Below are positions 18,632-27,366 of a stretch of 64,000 nucleotides of DNA, piece by piece. The stretch is from Mucilaginibacter ginkgonis (lineage in GTDB: Bacteria; Bacteroidota; Bacteroidia; Sphingobacteriales; Sphingobacteriaceae), in assembly GCF_009754905.2 (NCBI RefSeq), contig NZ_CP066775.1, forward strand, positions 1,488,001-1,552,000, in the 5' to 3' direction. Positions within the stretch are counted from its first letter, which is position 1. Each line of letters opens with the position of its first letter. The position numbers and the translations under genes were made by a program. The notes under the pieces are model-generated. The model was given only the letters and a program-made list of their open reading frames with translations. It was not told where the DNA came from and ran no database searches.

Positions 18632-19050
18632 TGTTTACACACACTACCAAAATAAGGGTACGCTATGGCGAAACTGACCAGATGGGTTATATGTATTACG
18701 GCAACTACGCCCAGTTTTATGAGGTTGGCCGTGTGGAAATGCTGCGCAGTTTAGGCCTCACCTACAGCTCCATGGAAGCATCAGGCATTATGATGCCCGT
18801 TATGGAGATGAAATGTAAGTATTTAAAGCCAGCCCGTTATGACGAAGAGATAAGCGTAAAAGTGATAATGGATAAGATGCCCGGCATACGTATTCATTTC
18901 CGTTACGAACTTAACAATGAGCAAGGCGAGCTGATCAACACGGGAGAAACAGCCCTGGTGTTCGTTAATATGGCCAGCGGAAGACCATGCCTGCCGGGAC
19001 AGGATTTCCTTGATGCAGTAAAGCCATTTTTCGATAAATTAGAAAAATGA
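18631..19050 (+). CDS. YbgC-type acyl-CoA thioesterase
   Basis: A 139-residue hot-dog thioesterase. IRVRYGETDQMGYMYYGNYAQFYEVGRVEMLR carries the YbgC-like Asp and the YxxYxxxxE pattern; the substrate loop is followed by VKVIMDKMPGIRIHFRYE. Its ATG overlaps the mltG stop codon by one base (TAATG), and its own end overlaps the next gene by four bases, so it belongs firmly to this operon. YbgC-like enzymes are often linked to the envelope, which fits. Confidence 0.88.
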   Translation: MFTHTTKIRVRYGETDQMGYMYYGNYAQFYEVGRVEMLRSLGLTYSSMEASGIMMPVMEMKCKYLKPARYDEEISVKVIMDKMPGIRIHFRYELNNEQGELINTGETALVFVNMASGRPCLPGQDFLDAVKPFFDKLEK

Positions 19051-20033
19051 AATGGCTGCACCGTTTTCTAAGCAAGTTTAGATTTTACCAGTGGATCATA
19101 GACTGGACTAAGGTTGCCATTATTCCGGGCTTTAGGCCGTTACCGCTGCATACTGTCGCGGTTTTCTTTTTTAAAGAGATCCAACAAGAATCGCTGGTAA
19201 ATAAGGCGTCTTCATTGGCCTACAGTTTTATGCTTGCCTTCTTTCCTGCCATCATTTTCCTTTTCACGCTTATCCCGTATGTTCCCGTACACCATTTTCA
19301 GGACGAGCTTATCGGACTGATCGCAACAGTGTTGCCGCATAATGCATACCTCGCATTCGAGAGCACTATTAAAGACATCATTAAAAACCAAAACGGTTCT
19401 TTGCTATCAATTGGCTTCGTTTCGGCGGCTTATTTTGCTACAAATGGCATTTATAAATTAATGCAGGCCTTTAATAAATCATCGCTTATTAAAGAAACCA
19501 GGCCGTGGCTAAGGCGCAGGTGGATTGCTTTGGTACTCACATTTGTGATCAGTATGTCGCTGTTCCTAGCCATTTGTATTTTAATTGCCGGGCAGGCGGT
19601 TATTGTTTTCATCCGCACCAGACTGGATACTGATGGCTGGTTTTGGAGTTATGTAATTTCATTTGTACGATGGCTTATTGTAGTGGTGATCTTCTTCTTT
19701 ACCCTGGCATTGCTATACCGTTATGGCCCTGCACACAAGCGCCGCCGCTGGAAGTTAGTAAGTCCGGGCGCTATTCTGGCTACTACCCTTGCAGTGCTTA
19801 CTTCTATGGGATTTAGTTATTACATCAACAATTTTGGTGCTTATAACAAAGTTTATGGCTCTATCGGCACCCTTATCGTGGTAATGATATGGCTGTATTT
19901 AAATTCGCTGATCATTTTGATTGGCTTTGAATTGAACGCCAGCATTGACCTTTCCAAGCAGAATGTGAAGATCGCGAAGCCTAGGTTTAACACCTTTAAA
20001 TCGGCGGCGCAAAAAATAGAGCAGCATAAATAG
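19047..20033 (+). CDS. YihY/BrkB family inner membrane protein
   Basis: A 328-residue multi-spanning membrane protein with about six hydrophobic helices between residues 40 and 300. SLAYSFMLAFFPAIIFLFTLIPYVP and the PGAILATTLAVLTSMGFSYYINNFGAYNKVYGSIG segment are hallmarks of the family formerly called RNase BN. Function is not firmly known; it is not a nuclease. Four-base ATGA overlap with the thioesterase gene. Last gene before the tRNA. Confidence 0.9.
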   Translation: MKWLHRFLSKFRFYQWIIDWTKVAIIPGFRPLPLHTVAVFFFKEIQQESLVNKASSLAYSFMLAFFPAIIFLFTLIPYVPVHHFQDELIGLIATVLPHNAYLAFESTIKDIIKNQNGSLLSIGFVSAAYFATNGIYKLMQAFNKSSLIKETRPWLRRRWIALVLTFVISMSLFLAICILIAGQAVIVFIRTRLDTDGWFWSYVISFVRWLIVVVIFFFTLALLYRYGPAHKRRRWKLVSPGAILATTLAVLTSMGFSYYINNFGAYNKVYGSIGTLIVVMIWLYLNSLIILIGFELNASIDLSKQNVKIAKPRFNTFKSAAQKIEQHK

Positions 20034-20091
20034 CTGCACGTCAGGGGCTTATAACCAAATTTTTAAATAATTAAAAAAAGTAAACTCCGGG

Positions 20092-20122
20092 TTTCGTAAT
20101 CCGGCGCGGATTTGTACTTTTG
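20092..20122 (+). promoter_or_regulatory. Promoter of tRNA-Ser
   Basis: TACTTTTG at 20115-20122 fits the Bacteroidota -7 box TAnnTTTG exactly, with TTTC about 19 bp upstream as a weak -33 box. Transcription would start at the tRNA 5' end at 20128. Confidence 0.65.
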
Positions 20123-20127
20123 TCCCC

Positions 20128-20212
20128 GGAGAGATGGCAGAGTGGTCGATTGCGGCGGTCTTGAAAACCGTTGACTGTCAAAGGTCCGGGGGTTCGAATC
20201 CCTCTCTCTCCG
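20128..20212 (+). tRNA. tRNA-Ser (anticodon UGA)
   Basis: An 85-base serine tRNA. Acceptor arms GGAGAGA (20128-20134) and TCTCTCC (20205-20211) pair fully, followed by discriminator G. The anticodon loop CTTGAAA gives TGA at 20162-20164. A long variable arm and the T-loop GGTTCGAATCC are present. CCA is not encoded. It is the integration target of the adjacent element; its 3' end is duplicated at 44069. Confidence 0.95.
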
Positions 20213-20213
20213 C
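20197..20213. repeat. Attachment site, left (tRNA 3' end)
   Basis: AATCCCTCTCTCTCCGC, part of the T arm and acceptor stem of tRNA-Ser. The identical 17 bases occur at 44069-44085. Confidence 0.9.
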
Positions 20214-20236
20214 GAAATATAGTTTAAGTTTTTGAA

Positions 20237-20268
20237 AAACGCCTCAAATCATATGATTTGGGGCGTTT
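20237..20268 (+). terminator. Terminator after tRNA-Ser, carried by the element
   Basis: Stem AAACGCCTCAAATCA / TGATTTGGGGCGTTT with an overall T-rich tail. It lies inside the element, so it replaces the terminator displaced to 44108-44140. Confidence 0.75.
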
Positions 20269-20301
20269 CTTGTTTTAGAGCTACCCAATCTAATGTATAA
20301 T

Positions 20302-20361
20302 ATCTCAATCTGATTGAGACCTCTTGCGAGACCTATCATCGGTTTCTAAATTAGGTCTCGC
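20302..20361. promoter_or_regulatory. Possible integrase or excisionase arm sites, left end of element
   Basis: Direct copies of GAGACCT at 20316-20322 and 20328-20334, an inverted AGGTCTC at 20353-20359 within the perfect inverted pair GCGAGACCTA / TAGGTCTCGC, and a palindrome TCTCAATC-T-GATTGAGA at 20303-20319. Located between the att site and the integrase start, as arm-type sites are. Binding is inferred. Confidence 0.5.
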
Positions 20362-20407
20362 TAAAACGGTAAATGTTTATTTATTAACCTTTTAATAGTT
20401 CAAAGCG

Positions 20408-21655
20408 ATGATCAGAACAGTTTGTATCAATTTTACGTTGAAGAAAACCAAAATCCTTAAAGACGGCACTGCTCCTATATATCTAAGATTGACAGTGGCC
20501 TCAGAAAGAGTTGAATTTACCACACGCCGATACATCAGGCCGGAACGCTGGAATAACGCCCAACAGAAGATGTCAGGCACTACAGATGAGGCCAGAGTGT
20601 TCAACCATTATTTGAAAACCTTAGAGCAGCAGGTTTTTGAAGAACACCGTCAGATGTTGGATAATAAGCAATTAATTACTGCCGATGCTTTAAGAAACAG
20701 GTTGCTTGGAATAGAACAGCAGGTAAAAGAAAAAATGCTTGTCCCCATTTTCCAGGATCATAACAAACGTATCAAGTCTTTACTCGACAAAGAATATGCT
20801 AAAGGAACATTAGCACGTTATGAGACCAGCCTAAAGCATACTGTTGAGTTCATGCAATGGCAATACGGGAAATCCGATATAGCCATCAAAGCTATAGATC
20901 ATGAGTTTATAACAAGCTACGATTTCTATTTAAGGTCTGAAAGAAGTTGTGGCAACAATACAGTTGTCAAATACATAAAGAACTTTAAGAAAATCATCCG
21001 CATCTGCATGGCTAACGGCTGGCTGGATAAGGATCCCTTCATCAACTACAAAGCAAAAGTAAAGGAAGTAATCAGGGATTATCTTACTAAAGAAGAAATA
21101 CAAGCCATAGCAGATAAAGAACTGGTGACGGATCGCGTTAACCAGGTTAGAGATATATTCCTATTCAGTTGCTTTACAGGTCTTGCCTATGCTGATGTTA
21201 AAAAATTAAAAAGAACAGAGATATCAAAAGGTATTGATGGCCAGTGGTGGATTTTCACGTCTCGGCAAAAAACGGACACTGCATCAAGAATTCCATTGCT
21301 TCCAACAGCCTTAAAGATTTTAGAAAAGTACGAGAACAATCCAGAATGCCTGCATAAAGACCGTGTCCTTCCGGTACTTTCAAATCAAAAAATGAATAGT
21401 TATTTAAAAGAAATCGCAAGTGCGGCGGGCATTACCAAGGAATTAACCTTTCACATGGCCAGGCACACTTTCGCGACGGCTGTGACACTTGGCAATGGCG
21501 TTTCTATTGAAAGTGTGTCTAAGATGCTCGGTCATCGAAATATTCGCACCACGCAGCATTATGCAAAAATTCTTGACGCTAAAGTGAGTGAGGATATGGC
21601 TATTCTAAAGGAAAAATTCTTGTCAATAGAAAATAAGTCATTAATGTATAATTAA
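20408..21655 (+). CDS. Tyrosine integrase of the element
   Basis: Catalyses site-specific recombination at the tRNA end. The 415-residue protein has the Bacteroidota arrangement: arm-binding-like N-terminus (1-90), SAM-like core-binding domain (about 105-215) and catalytic domain (about 220-400). Catalytic residues seen are HMARH (about 348-352), GH in LGHRNI, and the nucleophile Tyr in TTQHYAK (about 384). The usual first catalytic Arg is replaced in FTGLAYADV, as in many Bacteroidota conjugative element integrases. A second, frameshifted relative is at 44337. Confidence 0.95.
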   Translation: MIRTVCINFTLKKTKILKDGTAPIYLRLTVASERVEFTTRRYIRPERWNNAQQKMSGTTDEARVFNHYLKTLEQQVFEEHRQMLDNKQLITADALRNRLLGIEQQVKEKMLVPIFQDHNKRIKSLLDKEYAKGTLARYETSLKHTVEFMQWQYGKSDIAIKAIDHEFITSYDFYLRSERSCGNNTVVKYIKNFKKIIRICMANGWLDKDPFINYKAKVKEVIRDYLTKEEIQAIADKELVTDRVNQVRDIFLFSCFTGLAYADVKKLKRTEISKGIDGQWWIFTSRQKTDTASRIPLLPTALKILEKYENNPECLHKDRVLPVLSNQKMNSYLKEIASAAGITKELTFHMARHTFATAVTLGNGVSIESVSKMLGHRNIRTTQHYAKILDAKVSEDMAILKEKFLSIENKSLMYN

Positions 21656-21690
21656 CCTGACACAATTTTTTAACTCTAAAATCTTATAAC

Positions 21691-22230
21691 ATGAAAAATG
21701 ACTTCATAATTCCCGATGATATAATTTCCAGTAAGATATTTTATATCAGAAAGCAAAAGGTAATGCTGGATTTCGATTTGGCCGAGCTCTACAAAGTAGA
21801 AACTAAACAACTTAAAAGGCAGGTCAGACGAAATTTGGAGAGGTTTCCTGGGGAGGATTTTATGTTTGAATTAACACCTGAAGAATATAATATTTCAAGG
21901 AGCCAATTTGGCACCTTGAAACAGGGGCAAAATATAAAATATGCACCGATGGCCTTCACCGAACTAGGGATTAGTATGCTTTCAAGTGTTCTAAACAGCT
22001 CTGACGCTATTCAAATAAATATCCGAATTATGCGCATTTTTGTGAATGTACGTCAATTGCTGTCTGATACAACTGAAATAAGATTGGAAATAGAGAAAAT
22101 TAGAAACGAGCTTTTCAATCAAGGAAAAAATATGGAAATCGTTTTTGCTTATCTTGATGAATTATCGAGCAAAATTGCTGATCATTCAACATTAGAAGTG
22201 AATAGGAAAAGAATTGGGTTTAAACCTTAA
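21691..22230 (+). CDS. ORF6N-domain protein, copy 1
   Basis: A 179-residue protein. The first 95 residues are an ORF6N domain (KIFYIRKQKVMLDFDLAELYKVETKQLKRQV), a DNA-binding fold common in phage and mobile elements; the C-terminal part is a coiled-coil-like helix (about 125-165). It lies 35 bp after the integrase on the same strand, and a related pair recurs at 44337-46143. This suggests a role tied to the integrase, perhaps control of integration, but this is inference. Confidence 0.88.
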   Translation: MKNDFIIPDDIISSKIFYIRKQKVMLDFDLAELYKVETKQLKRQVRRNLERFPGEDFMFELTPEEYNISRSQFGTLKQGQNIKYAPMAFTELGISMLSSVLNSSDAIQINIRIMRIFVNVRQLLSDTTEIRLEIEKIRNELFNQGKNMEIVFAYLDELSSKIADHSTLEVNRKRIGFKP

Positions 22231-22718
22231 ACAAGTAAACTATTTAAAAAATTGGTAAAAGGACGGGAATTAAACCAATCCCAAGTATTCTCTTATTTTT
22301 CAATATTTTACAAGCGCGCAAGCGTGGAAAATTCCAAAATGTACTCCAAAATCTTACAACTATTTAATTCTCATAAACTTACATAAAGATAAGTGTGTAA
22401 TATGGATTGATGTAGTATATTTTATAAAATAATGACAACTTTGCTCACACTGACTTATCAACTGATATTGAATTACTTATTAAACTTAGTTGCCCGTTTA
22501 CAGCTTCTGATAATGTATTAATAATCGTTTAAGCCTTAGGAGATATAGGGACACAAGAATTAATTAAATACAAATCCAACTTTTCTTGGTTTTTAATTCA
22601 GAGAGTGCTATATTTGTATAAACACAAAAAAAGCTATACAGGTGGAATTGTATAGCTTTTGAGTTTTTGCTAACGCCATCTTGTTAATGGCAATTATTAA
22701 AAATAAATCTTTTTCGTA
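22231..22718. other. AT-rich intergenic region with one hairpin
   Basis: No gene recognised in 488 bp. A hairpin AAAAGCTATAC / GTATAGCTTTT at 22629-22660, followed by TGAGTTTTT, can act as a terminator from either side; its downstream flank probably also carries the promoter of the gene at 22719. Confidence 0.6.
22629..22660. terminator. Bidirectional-looking hairpin terminator
   Basis: Perfect 11-bp stem AAAAGCTATAC / GTATAGCTTTT with a 10-base loop, T-rich on the plus-strand side. Confidence 0.6.
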
Positions 22719-23348
22719 ATGAGTACAAATTTAAACACTTTATTTGAAGATTCCAAGGAAAATGATAAGGAATCGACAAAATTGCCGAGTCAAATACGAT
22801 TCGAAGACAAGATGGAACAGGAAATTCCCGTCCTTGTAGAGATTATAAACAGTGCGTTTGACGAGATGAGGAATCAGGTTAATAACATCAGCCCTGATTT
22901 CAGAAATCATCTAACAAAGCCGAATCGCATGAATGAGCAGGTTAAAGGGAAGCTGATTGAACATTATGGAGATAAAATTAAATCTCTGAGATATAATCGC
23001 TTTGGATTGTTTCTAAACGATTATGTCTTTTTGTTTAAGAAGTTTAATAACAAGGGCTTCCCTTCAAACATACGAACTGGAAACAGCGTTATGTTGTCAA
23101 CTAAAGGCAAGCTCAATTTTCAGGGAGAGCCTGAGATTATTTTTATCGGCTTTACAGTTACTCATGGCTATGAGGACATGAGAACTATTAAGGCAGTGAA
23201 AATTGTTGATGAAGAAGTGCAGTGGGCTGTAAACTTACAAGGCCTTGCAGGCGATTTAAGAAGAAAGAATACGCCAACGGTTATTCCACCAACAGGACAA
23301 AGCTTAGTTGTAAAGCCAAAAATACAACAGCAAAAAAAGACTGGCTAA
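22719..23348 (+). CDS. Unknown protein paired with a Xre-ImmA protein
   Basis: I do not recognise this 209-residue protein. It has an acidic/polar N-terminus (1-30), a helical region (about 30-85), a mixed strand region (about 90-185) with aromatic FGLFLNDYVFLFKKF, and a Pro/Gln/Lys-rich tail. No signal or membrane segment. It precedes the Xre-ImmA/IrrE gene by 63 bp, separated by a terminator-like hairpin at 23365-23389. The pairing resembles a toxin or stress protein with its ImmA-type regulator, but which is which is not shown by the sequence. Confidence 0.65.
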   Translation: MSTNLNTLFEDSKENDKESTKLPSQIRFEDKMEQEIPVLVEIINSAFDEMRNQVNNISPDFRNHLTKPNRMNEQVKGKLIEHYGDKIKSLRYNRFGLFLNDYVFLFKKFNNKGFPSNIRTGNSVMLSTKGKLNFQGEPEIIFIGFTVTHGYEDMRTIKAVKIVDEEVQWAVNLQGLAGDLRRKNTPTVIPPTGQSLVVKPKIQQQKKTG

Positions 23349-23364
23349 AGTCTTTTAAACAATT

Positions 23365-23389
23365 AGCGGAGAGCCACCTCTCCGCTTTT
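23365..23389 (+). terminator. Terminator or attenuator between 22719 and 23412 genes
   Basis: Nine-base-pair stem AGCGGAGAG / CTCTCCGCT with loop CCAC and a TTT tail, 17 bp after the first stop and 23 bp before the next start. It could reduce read-through into the Xre-ImmA gene. Confidence 0.7.
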
Positions 23390-23411
23390 AATTAAAGAAA
23401 GGCAAACTATC

Positions 23412-24485
23412 ATGACTATCAATCCACGTATGCTTATTTTGGCAAGAGAAGCAAGAGGGCTGTCTCAAGCTGAATTAACAAAAACTTTAATAACAATTAG
23501 CCAAGCAACTTATTCAAGAATTGAAAAAGGAATAGTGGAAATCCAAGAAAACCAACTTAATGAACTATCAAAACACCTCGATTTTCCTGTGTCATTTTTC
23601 AATAGAGAGGGAAAAATACCAGGGTCATATCAGGAATATTTTTACCGAAAAAGACAGACATTACCCAAAAAACAACAAATAAAACTTGAAGCAACTTTTG
23701 ATTTGATCAGAATGTTTTGTGAAGATCTTTTGGAATCTGTAGACATACCAGATTTTTCGTTACCTGAGATTGAAATTGAACACACAAATACGGCAGAAGT
23801 AATTGCAAACAAGGTTAGAAGATATTTAGGGATTGAAAGGGGGCCTATCGCTAATTTGATCGAGCTATTGGAGAGAAACGGAGTAATGATCTTTTTGCTA
23901 CAGAATGCTCCGGACAAGTTTGACGGGACTACCGTAATTACCAAAAGTGGAACTAGGGTTATTGTCCTTAATGAAAACATGCCCAATTACAGAAAAAGAT
24001 TTACAATTAGCCATGAACTTTGTCACATACTTTGTCATATTCCTTTTACTAGCGAAAATCCGTTTAAAACCGATGCAGATATTGAAAAGGAGGCCGACAC
24101 ATTCGCATCTGAGTTTCTTATGCCTTCGGATCAAATAAGAAATGAATTGTATAGGCTTACCTATGCAAAGCTTACAGACATCAAGGGCTATTGGAAAGTA
24201 TCCAAAAGCTCAATTATTTACAGAGCACATAAGTTAGGGTGCATTGATATGAACAGATTTATTTATTTGATGACTGAATTAAGTCGTTACAATGAACGCA
24301 AGGTGGAAAAAAATGATGTTCCAATGGAAGATCCCCAACTATTGAGACTTATTACTGATACTTTCCACAAATCTCTAGGCTTTACAGATGAAGAATTTAT
24401 GTCTGCTTTAACAATAAACAAAGACGATTTTGATTTTTTTATTCTTAACAAAAAAAGAAGCACAAAAATGAGAATAGCTGTATAA
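23412..24485 (+). CDS. Xre HTH regulator fused to ImmA/IrrE zinc peptidase
   Basis: A 357-residue protein. Residues 5-62 are a helix-turn-helix (AREARGLSQAELTKTL... TYSRIEKG). Residues about 150-260 are an ImmA/IrrE (COG2856) domain with the zinc motif HELCH at 201-205 and the downstream EKEADTFASEFLMP that supplies the third ligand and helix. In ICEBs1 and Deinococcus such peptidases cut a repressor. Fusion with HTH suggests it both binds DNA and senses or cleaves a partner, probably the product of 22719. Confidence 0.9.
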   Translation: MTINPRMLILAREARGLSQAELTKTLITISQATYSRIEKGIVEIQENQLNELSKHLDFPVSFFNREGKIPGSYQEYFYRKRQTLPKKQQIKLEATFDLIRMFCEDLLESVDIPDFSLPEIEIEHTNTAEVIANKVRRYLGIERGPIANLIELLERNGVMIFLLQNAPDKFDGTTVITKSGTRVIVLNENMPNYRKRFTISHELCHILCHIPFTSENPFKTDADIEKEADTFASEFLMPSDQIRNELYRLTYAKLTDIKGYWKVSKSSIIYRAHKLGCIDMNRFIYLMTELSRYNERKVEKNDVPMEDPQLLRLITDTFHKSLGFTDEEFMSALTINKDDFDFFILNKKRSTKMRIAV

Positions 24486-25156
24486 GATATTCGTAACATT
24501 TGAACTTCAAGCTGTTCCTTAGGATTACTAAAATAAGTGATTTTGGACCAGCTTTTTTTCGTTAAATAAATTTATGAGGGTACTAGTGCTATGAATAAAA
24601 GACTGGCATATAAAACATAAACAAAGGCATATAATCTCACATGGGGAAGAAATTTCGGTGACATTAAAAGAGTTACTAAAGTCGTATTTAGAGTTTTAGA
24701 GTTTGATGATATCTTGCATTATCAGAAAATGATTGTTGCATTGCATAGAACTAATGAGATAATGCAAAAAATTGATGATGTGATGGAGGCTTAAAGCTTT
24801 ATTACCTGCATTTATATTTCTAAGATTGCTTTATACTTATGAATGATTACTTCTTAAAGTTTCTAAAGATGAACGCACCATCTCATTGCACCGCTTAAAC
24901 AACTGGCAGCAGCAAGCAGGAAAACTGTCAAGGGCCTTTAGATTTGTCAGTAGTTAAAAGTAACTATCTTGTTGATAAGGAGCAGGGTGAACTCAGTCAA
25001 GGGCTAGGTTAACGACCTATGCGCCGTATTAGTCTCTGCTCCAAATCACAAGATCATGTCGTGACCAGTTAGAATAGTAGACTTTAAGGTCTTGTAAAGG
25101 CATTAGTCATCGGCATATCTTTTTAATTGGGTTTTTCACTCTTAAACTGACGAACA
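24486..25156. other. Region upstream of the IS110 transposase with a possible gene remnant
   Basis: No intact gene. From about 24610 to 24793 one plus-strand frame reads through a protein-like stretch ending RTNEIMQKIDDVMEA-stop without a start codon upstream, so it may be a remnant cut by insertion. The part from about 24840 to 25156 is the left non-coding flank of the IS110-type element and holds a structured segment at 24979-25042. Exact IS ends could not be set because the family lacks clear terminal repeats. Confidence 0.5.
24979..25042 (+). ncRNA. Possible IS110 bridge-RNA region
   Basis: GGAGCAG at 24979-24985 pairs with CTGCTCC at 25036-25042, enclosing an inner hairpin TAGGT / ACCTA (25005-25019). 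It lies 115-178 bp before the transposase start, where IS110 elements of the IS621 type encode their bridge RNA. The full RNA would be longer, and the guide loops cannot be assigned here. Confidence 0.4.
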
Positions 25157-26154
25157 ATGAACTTCACAAATTTTGTAGGCGTAGATGTTTCCAAACTGAC
25201 CATTGATGTGCATCTAAGAGGAAGCAATGCTTTCAAAACCTTTGCTAATAATACCAAGGCTTCACTGCGCTACTGCTATGGACTAACAAGCTTCTTCCAA
25301 GCGTCGATCGAGGTGGTTTTATAGTATGCTTTGAGCATACCGGCATGTACAGCATTGGACTTGCTATTCATTTACAGGAAGCAAACGTCCCATTCGCAAT
25401 GATCTCTCCACTAGAGATAAAGAAGTCGCTTGGTATGCACCGGGGTAAAAGTGATTTTATTGATGCTAAGCGCATAGCGAATTATGCCTGGCTGCACCGG
25501 GACGATATCAAACCATCCGTATTGCCAGCTAAAAGTATACTCAAACTTAAAACGCTGCTGACCTTGCGCGACCGCCTGGTACGTGACAGGGGTGGCTTCG
25601 AAGCAACCTGTAAAGAACAGCGTTTGTTACTAGGAATAGCCGACAATGCAGAGGTGTTCGAGGTCTATAAAAGCATGATCGCTCATTTGACCACACAAAT
25701 CAAAAACCTAGATGCGCAAATATTGAGTGTTGTTGATAATGATGTCGCTTTAAAGAAGACATATGATCTGCTAACCAGTATGAAAGGCATTGGCCCTGTC
25801 ATTGCAGCGAATATGATTACCAGTACGCATAACTTTACCCGTTTTACAAATTGGCGAAAGTTCGCTTGTTATATCGGAACGGCTCCATTTGAACATACAT
25901 CCGGTACAAGCGTCAGAGGAAAAACGCAGGTTAGCCATTTGGCTAATAAACAGCTTAAAAAGCTGCTTCACTTAGCGGCAATCAGCGCTATCATTCATAA
26001 CAAAGAGCTAAGGGCCTATTACAAAAGAAGGGTTGGCGAGGGCAAAAGCAAGATGAGTACAATAAACGTTCTACGTAATAAGATTTTGGCCCGCATGTTC
26101 GCACTTATTAACCGGCAATCAAGCTATGTTGAATTGGCGAAATATCCAGTCTAG
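25157..26154 (+). pseudogene. IS110-family transposase, frameshifted
   Basis: The N-terminal part starts with ATG at 25157 and reads NFTNFVGVDVSKLTIDVHL, the RuvC-like beginning with the first acidic residue. It hits TAG in VVL-stop near 25323. The other frame then continues IVCFEHTGMYSIGLAIHL, with the DEDD motif segments SDFIDAKRIANYA and the C-terminal SMKGIGPVIAANMI transposase_20 region to 26154. So one frame change near 25310-25322 breaks an otherwise complete DEDD recombinase of about 330 residues. It is likely inactive unless this is a sequencing error. Confidence 0.88.
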
Positions 26155-26245
26155 ACAGGTAGCATCTTAACGCTTAAACACCGCAGCAGCTTCCGGGCAG
26201 GTTCTGTAAAGGGCAGCTAAGGTAGCGTAGCGGACGTAGCTGTTT

Positions 26246-26291
26246 ATATACCCTTTACAGGTTCTGAGTGGAACTGAACTTTGTGACTGCG
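26246..26291 (+). repeat. Direct repeat flanking the SDR gene, copy 1
   Basis: Begins ATATACCCTTTACAG and ends TTTGTGACTGCG. A diverged copy of about 45 bp is at 27184-27228, with a one-base gap in the alignment. Together they flank the SDR gene. Confidence 0.45.
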
Positions 26292-26357
26292 ATAAGATGA
26301 AAGTAGTTTACGTGTAACATTGTTACTCTTAATCACTCTAATCTACAACTATCTAAC

Positions 26358-27059
26358 ATGGCAAAGAAGGTTATTATTATAGGCGCATCCTCAGGAATAG
26401 GTAAAGAGCTCGTTCTTCAGTTGGCTAAAGCTGACTACCTTATTGGAATAACAGGTAGAAGAATAGAACTATTAGAACAGCTAAGAAAGCAGCATCCTGA
26501 CAGAATATATTGCAGCCAGATAGATAATACGCAACTTGATGATTTGGATGTGAGGCTTGAAAGCCTGAAGATTCAACTTGGAGGCTTGGATATGCTAATT
26601 CTGAGTTCTGGTATAGGAAACATCAATGAATCACTCACCTTTGATATCGAACAGGATACAATAGACTTGAACATAACAGCTTTTACAAAAATTGCTGGGT
26701 GGGCATTTAGAACATTTCAACAGCAAACCTACGGACATTTAGTAGCCATAACTTCTCTTGCAGGCATGACAGGCAGCCCTGTTGCGCCAGCATATAATGC
26801 AAGTAAAGCTTACCAGATCAATTATCTCAAAGGCCTTCGTAAGAAGGCTAATCAGTTGAAACAATCAATAATCATTACAGATGTAAGGCCAGGTTTTGTT
26901 GATACGGCAATGGCAAAAGGTGATGGCTTATTTTGGGTGGCACCAGTAAAAAAGGCAGCGGCCCAAATAATTTCAGCGATAAGTAAAAAAAAGCAAGTAG
27001 TCTATATAACAAGGCGGTGGACGTTAGTCGGCATAGTACTAAAATTTTTGAACGTGTAA
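26358..27059 (+). CDS. Short-chain dehydrogenase/reductase
   Basis: A 233-residue classical SDR with Rossmann fold. The cofactor loop is IIGASSGIGKEL (about 6-17), LSSGIGN stands in the NNAG position, and the catalytic Tyr-Lys pair is YNASKAY (about 149-155) with the Ser in TSLAG (about 135). Followed by DVRPGFVDTAMAKG. The substrate cannot be told. It is a single gene between the IS110 copy and a converging HEPN gene and is cargo of the element. Confidence 0.9.
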   Translation: MAKKVIIIGASSGIGKELVLQLAKADYLIGITGRRIELLEQLRKQHPDRIYCSQIDNTQLDDLDVRLESLKIQLGGLDMLILSSGIGNINESLTFDIEQDTIDLNITAFTKIAGWAFRTFQQQTYGHLVAITSLAGMTGSPVAPAYNASKAYQINYLKGLRKKANQLKQSIIITDVRPGFVDTAMAKGDGLFWVAPVKKAAAQIISAISKKKQVVYITRRWTLVGIVLKFLNV

Positions 27060-27366
27060 GTAGCACAGGTTATTAAAGAACATATTGGACTGCACAAAAG
27101 AATCGACAAAAATAAAATTATTGTTTGACATTGTCTTAGAAATACGATGCTGCAGGTAAAGTAAAAATTAAGTCGCATCGTTCATATACCCTTGACAGTT
27201 TTCCTGCGGTGCTAATTTTGTGATGGCGGTGTAAGGCGATAAAGAAAATAGCAAATTTGTTGAAGCGCAGCGAAAACAATTTTGCCTGGGCGTTAGGGCT
27301 GTCGGTGAAATGAAATATTTAGCGACAGCGAATATAAATGAACCGTTTGCCGCGCCGCTATTCGGC
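27060..27366. other. Intergenic region between converging genes
   Basis: No gene recognised in 307 bp. It contains the second copy of the diverged direct repeat (27184-27228) and imperfect palindromes such as TAGCGACAGCG and CGCCGCTATTCGGC. Confidence 0.5.
27184..27228 (+). repeat. Direct repeat flanking the SDR gene, copy 2
   Basis: Begins ATATACCCTTGACAG and ends TTTTGTGATGGCG; diverged copy of 26246-26291. Confidence 0.45.
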
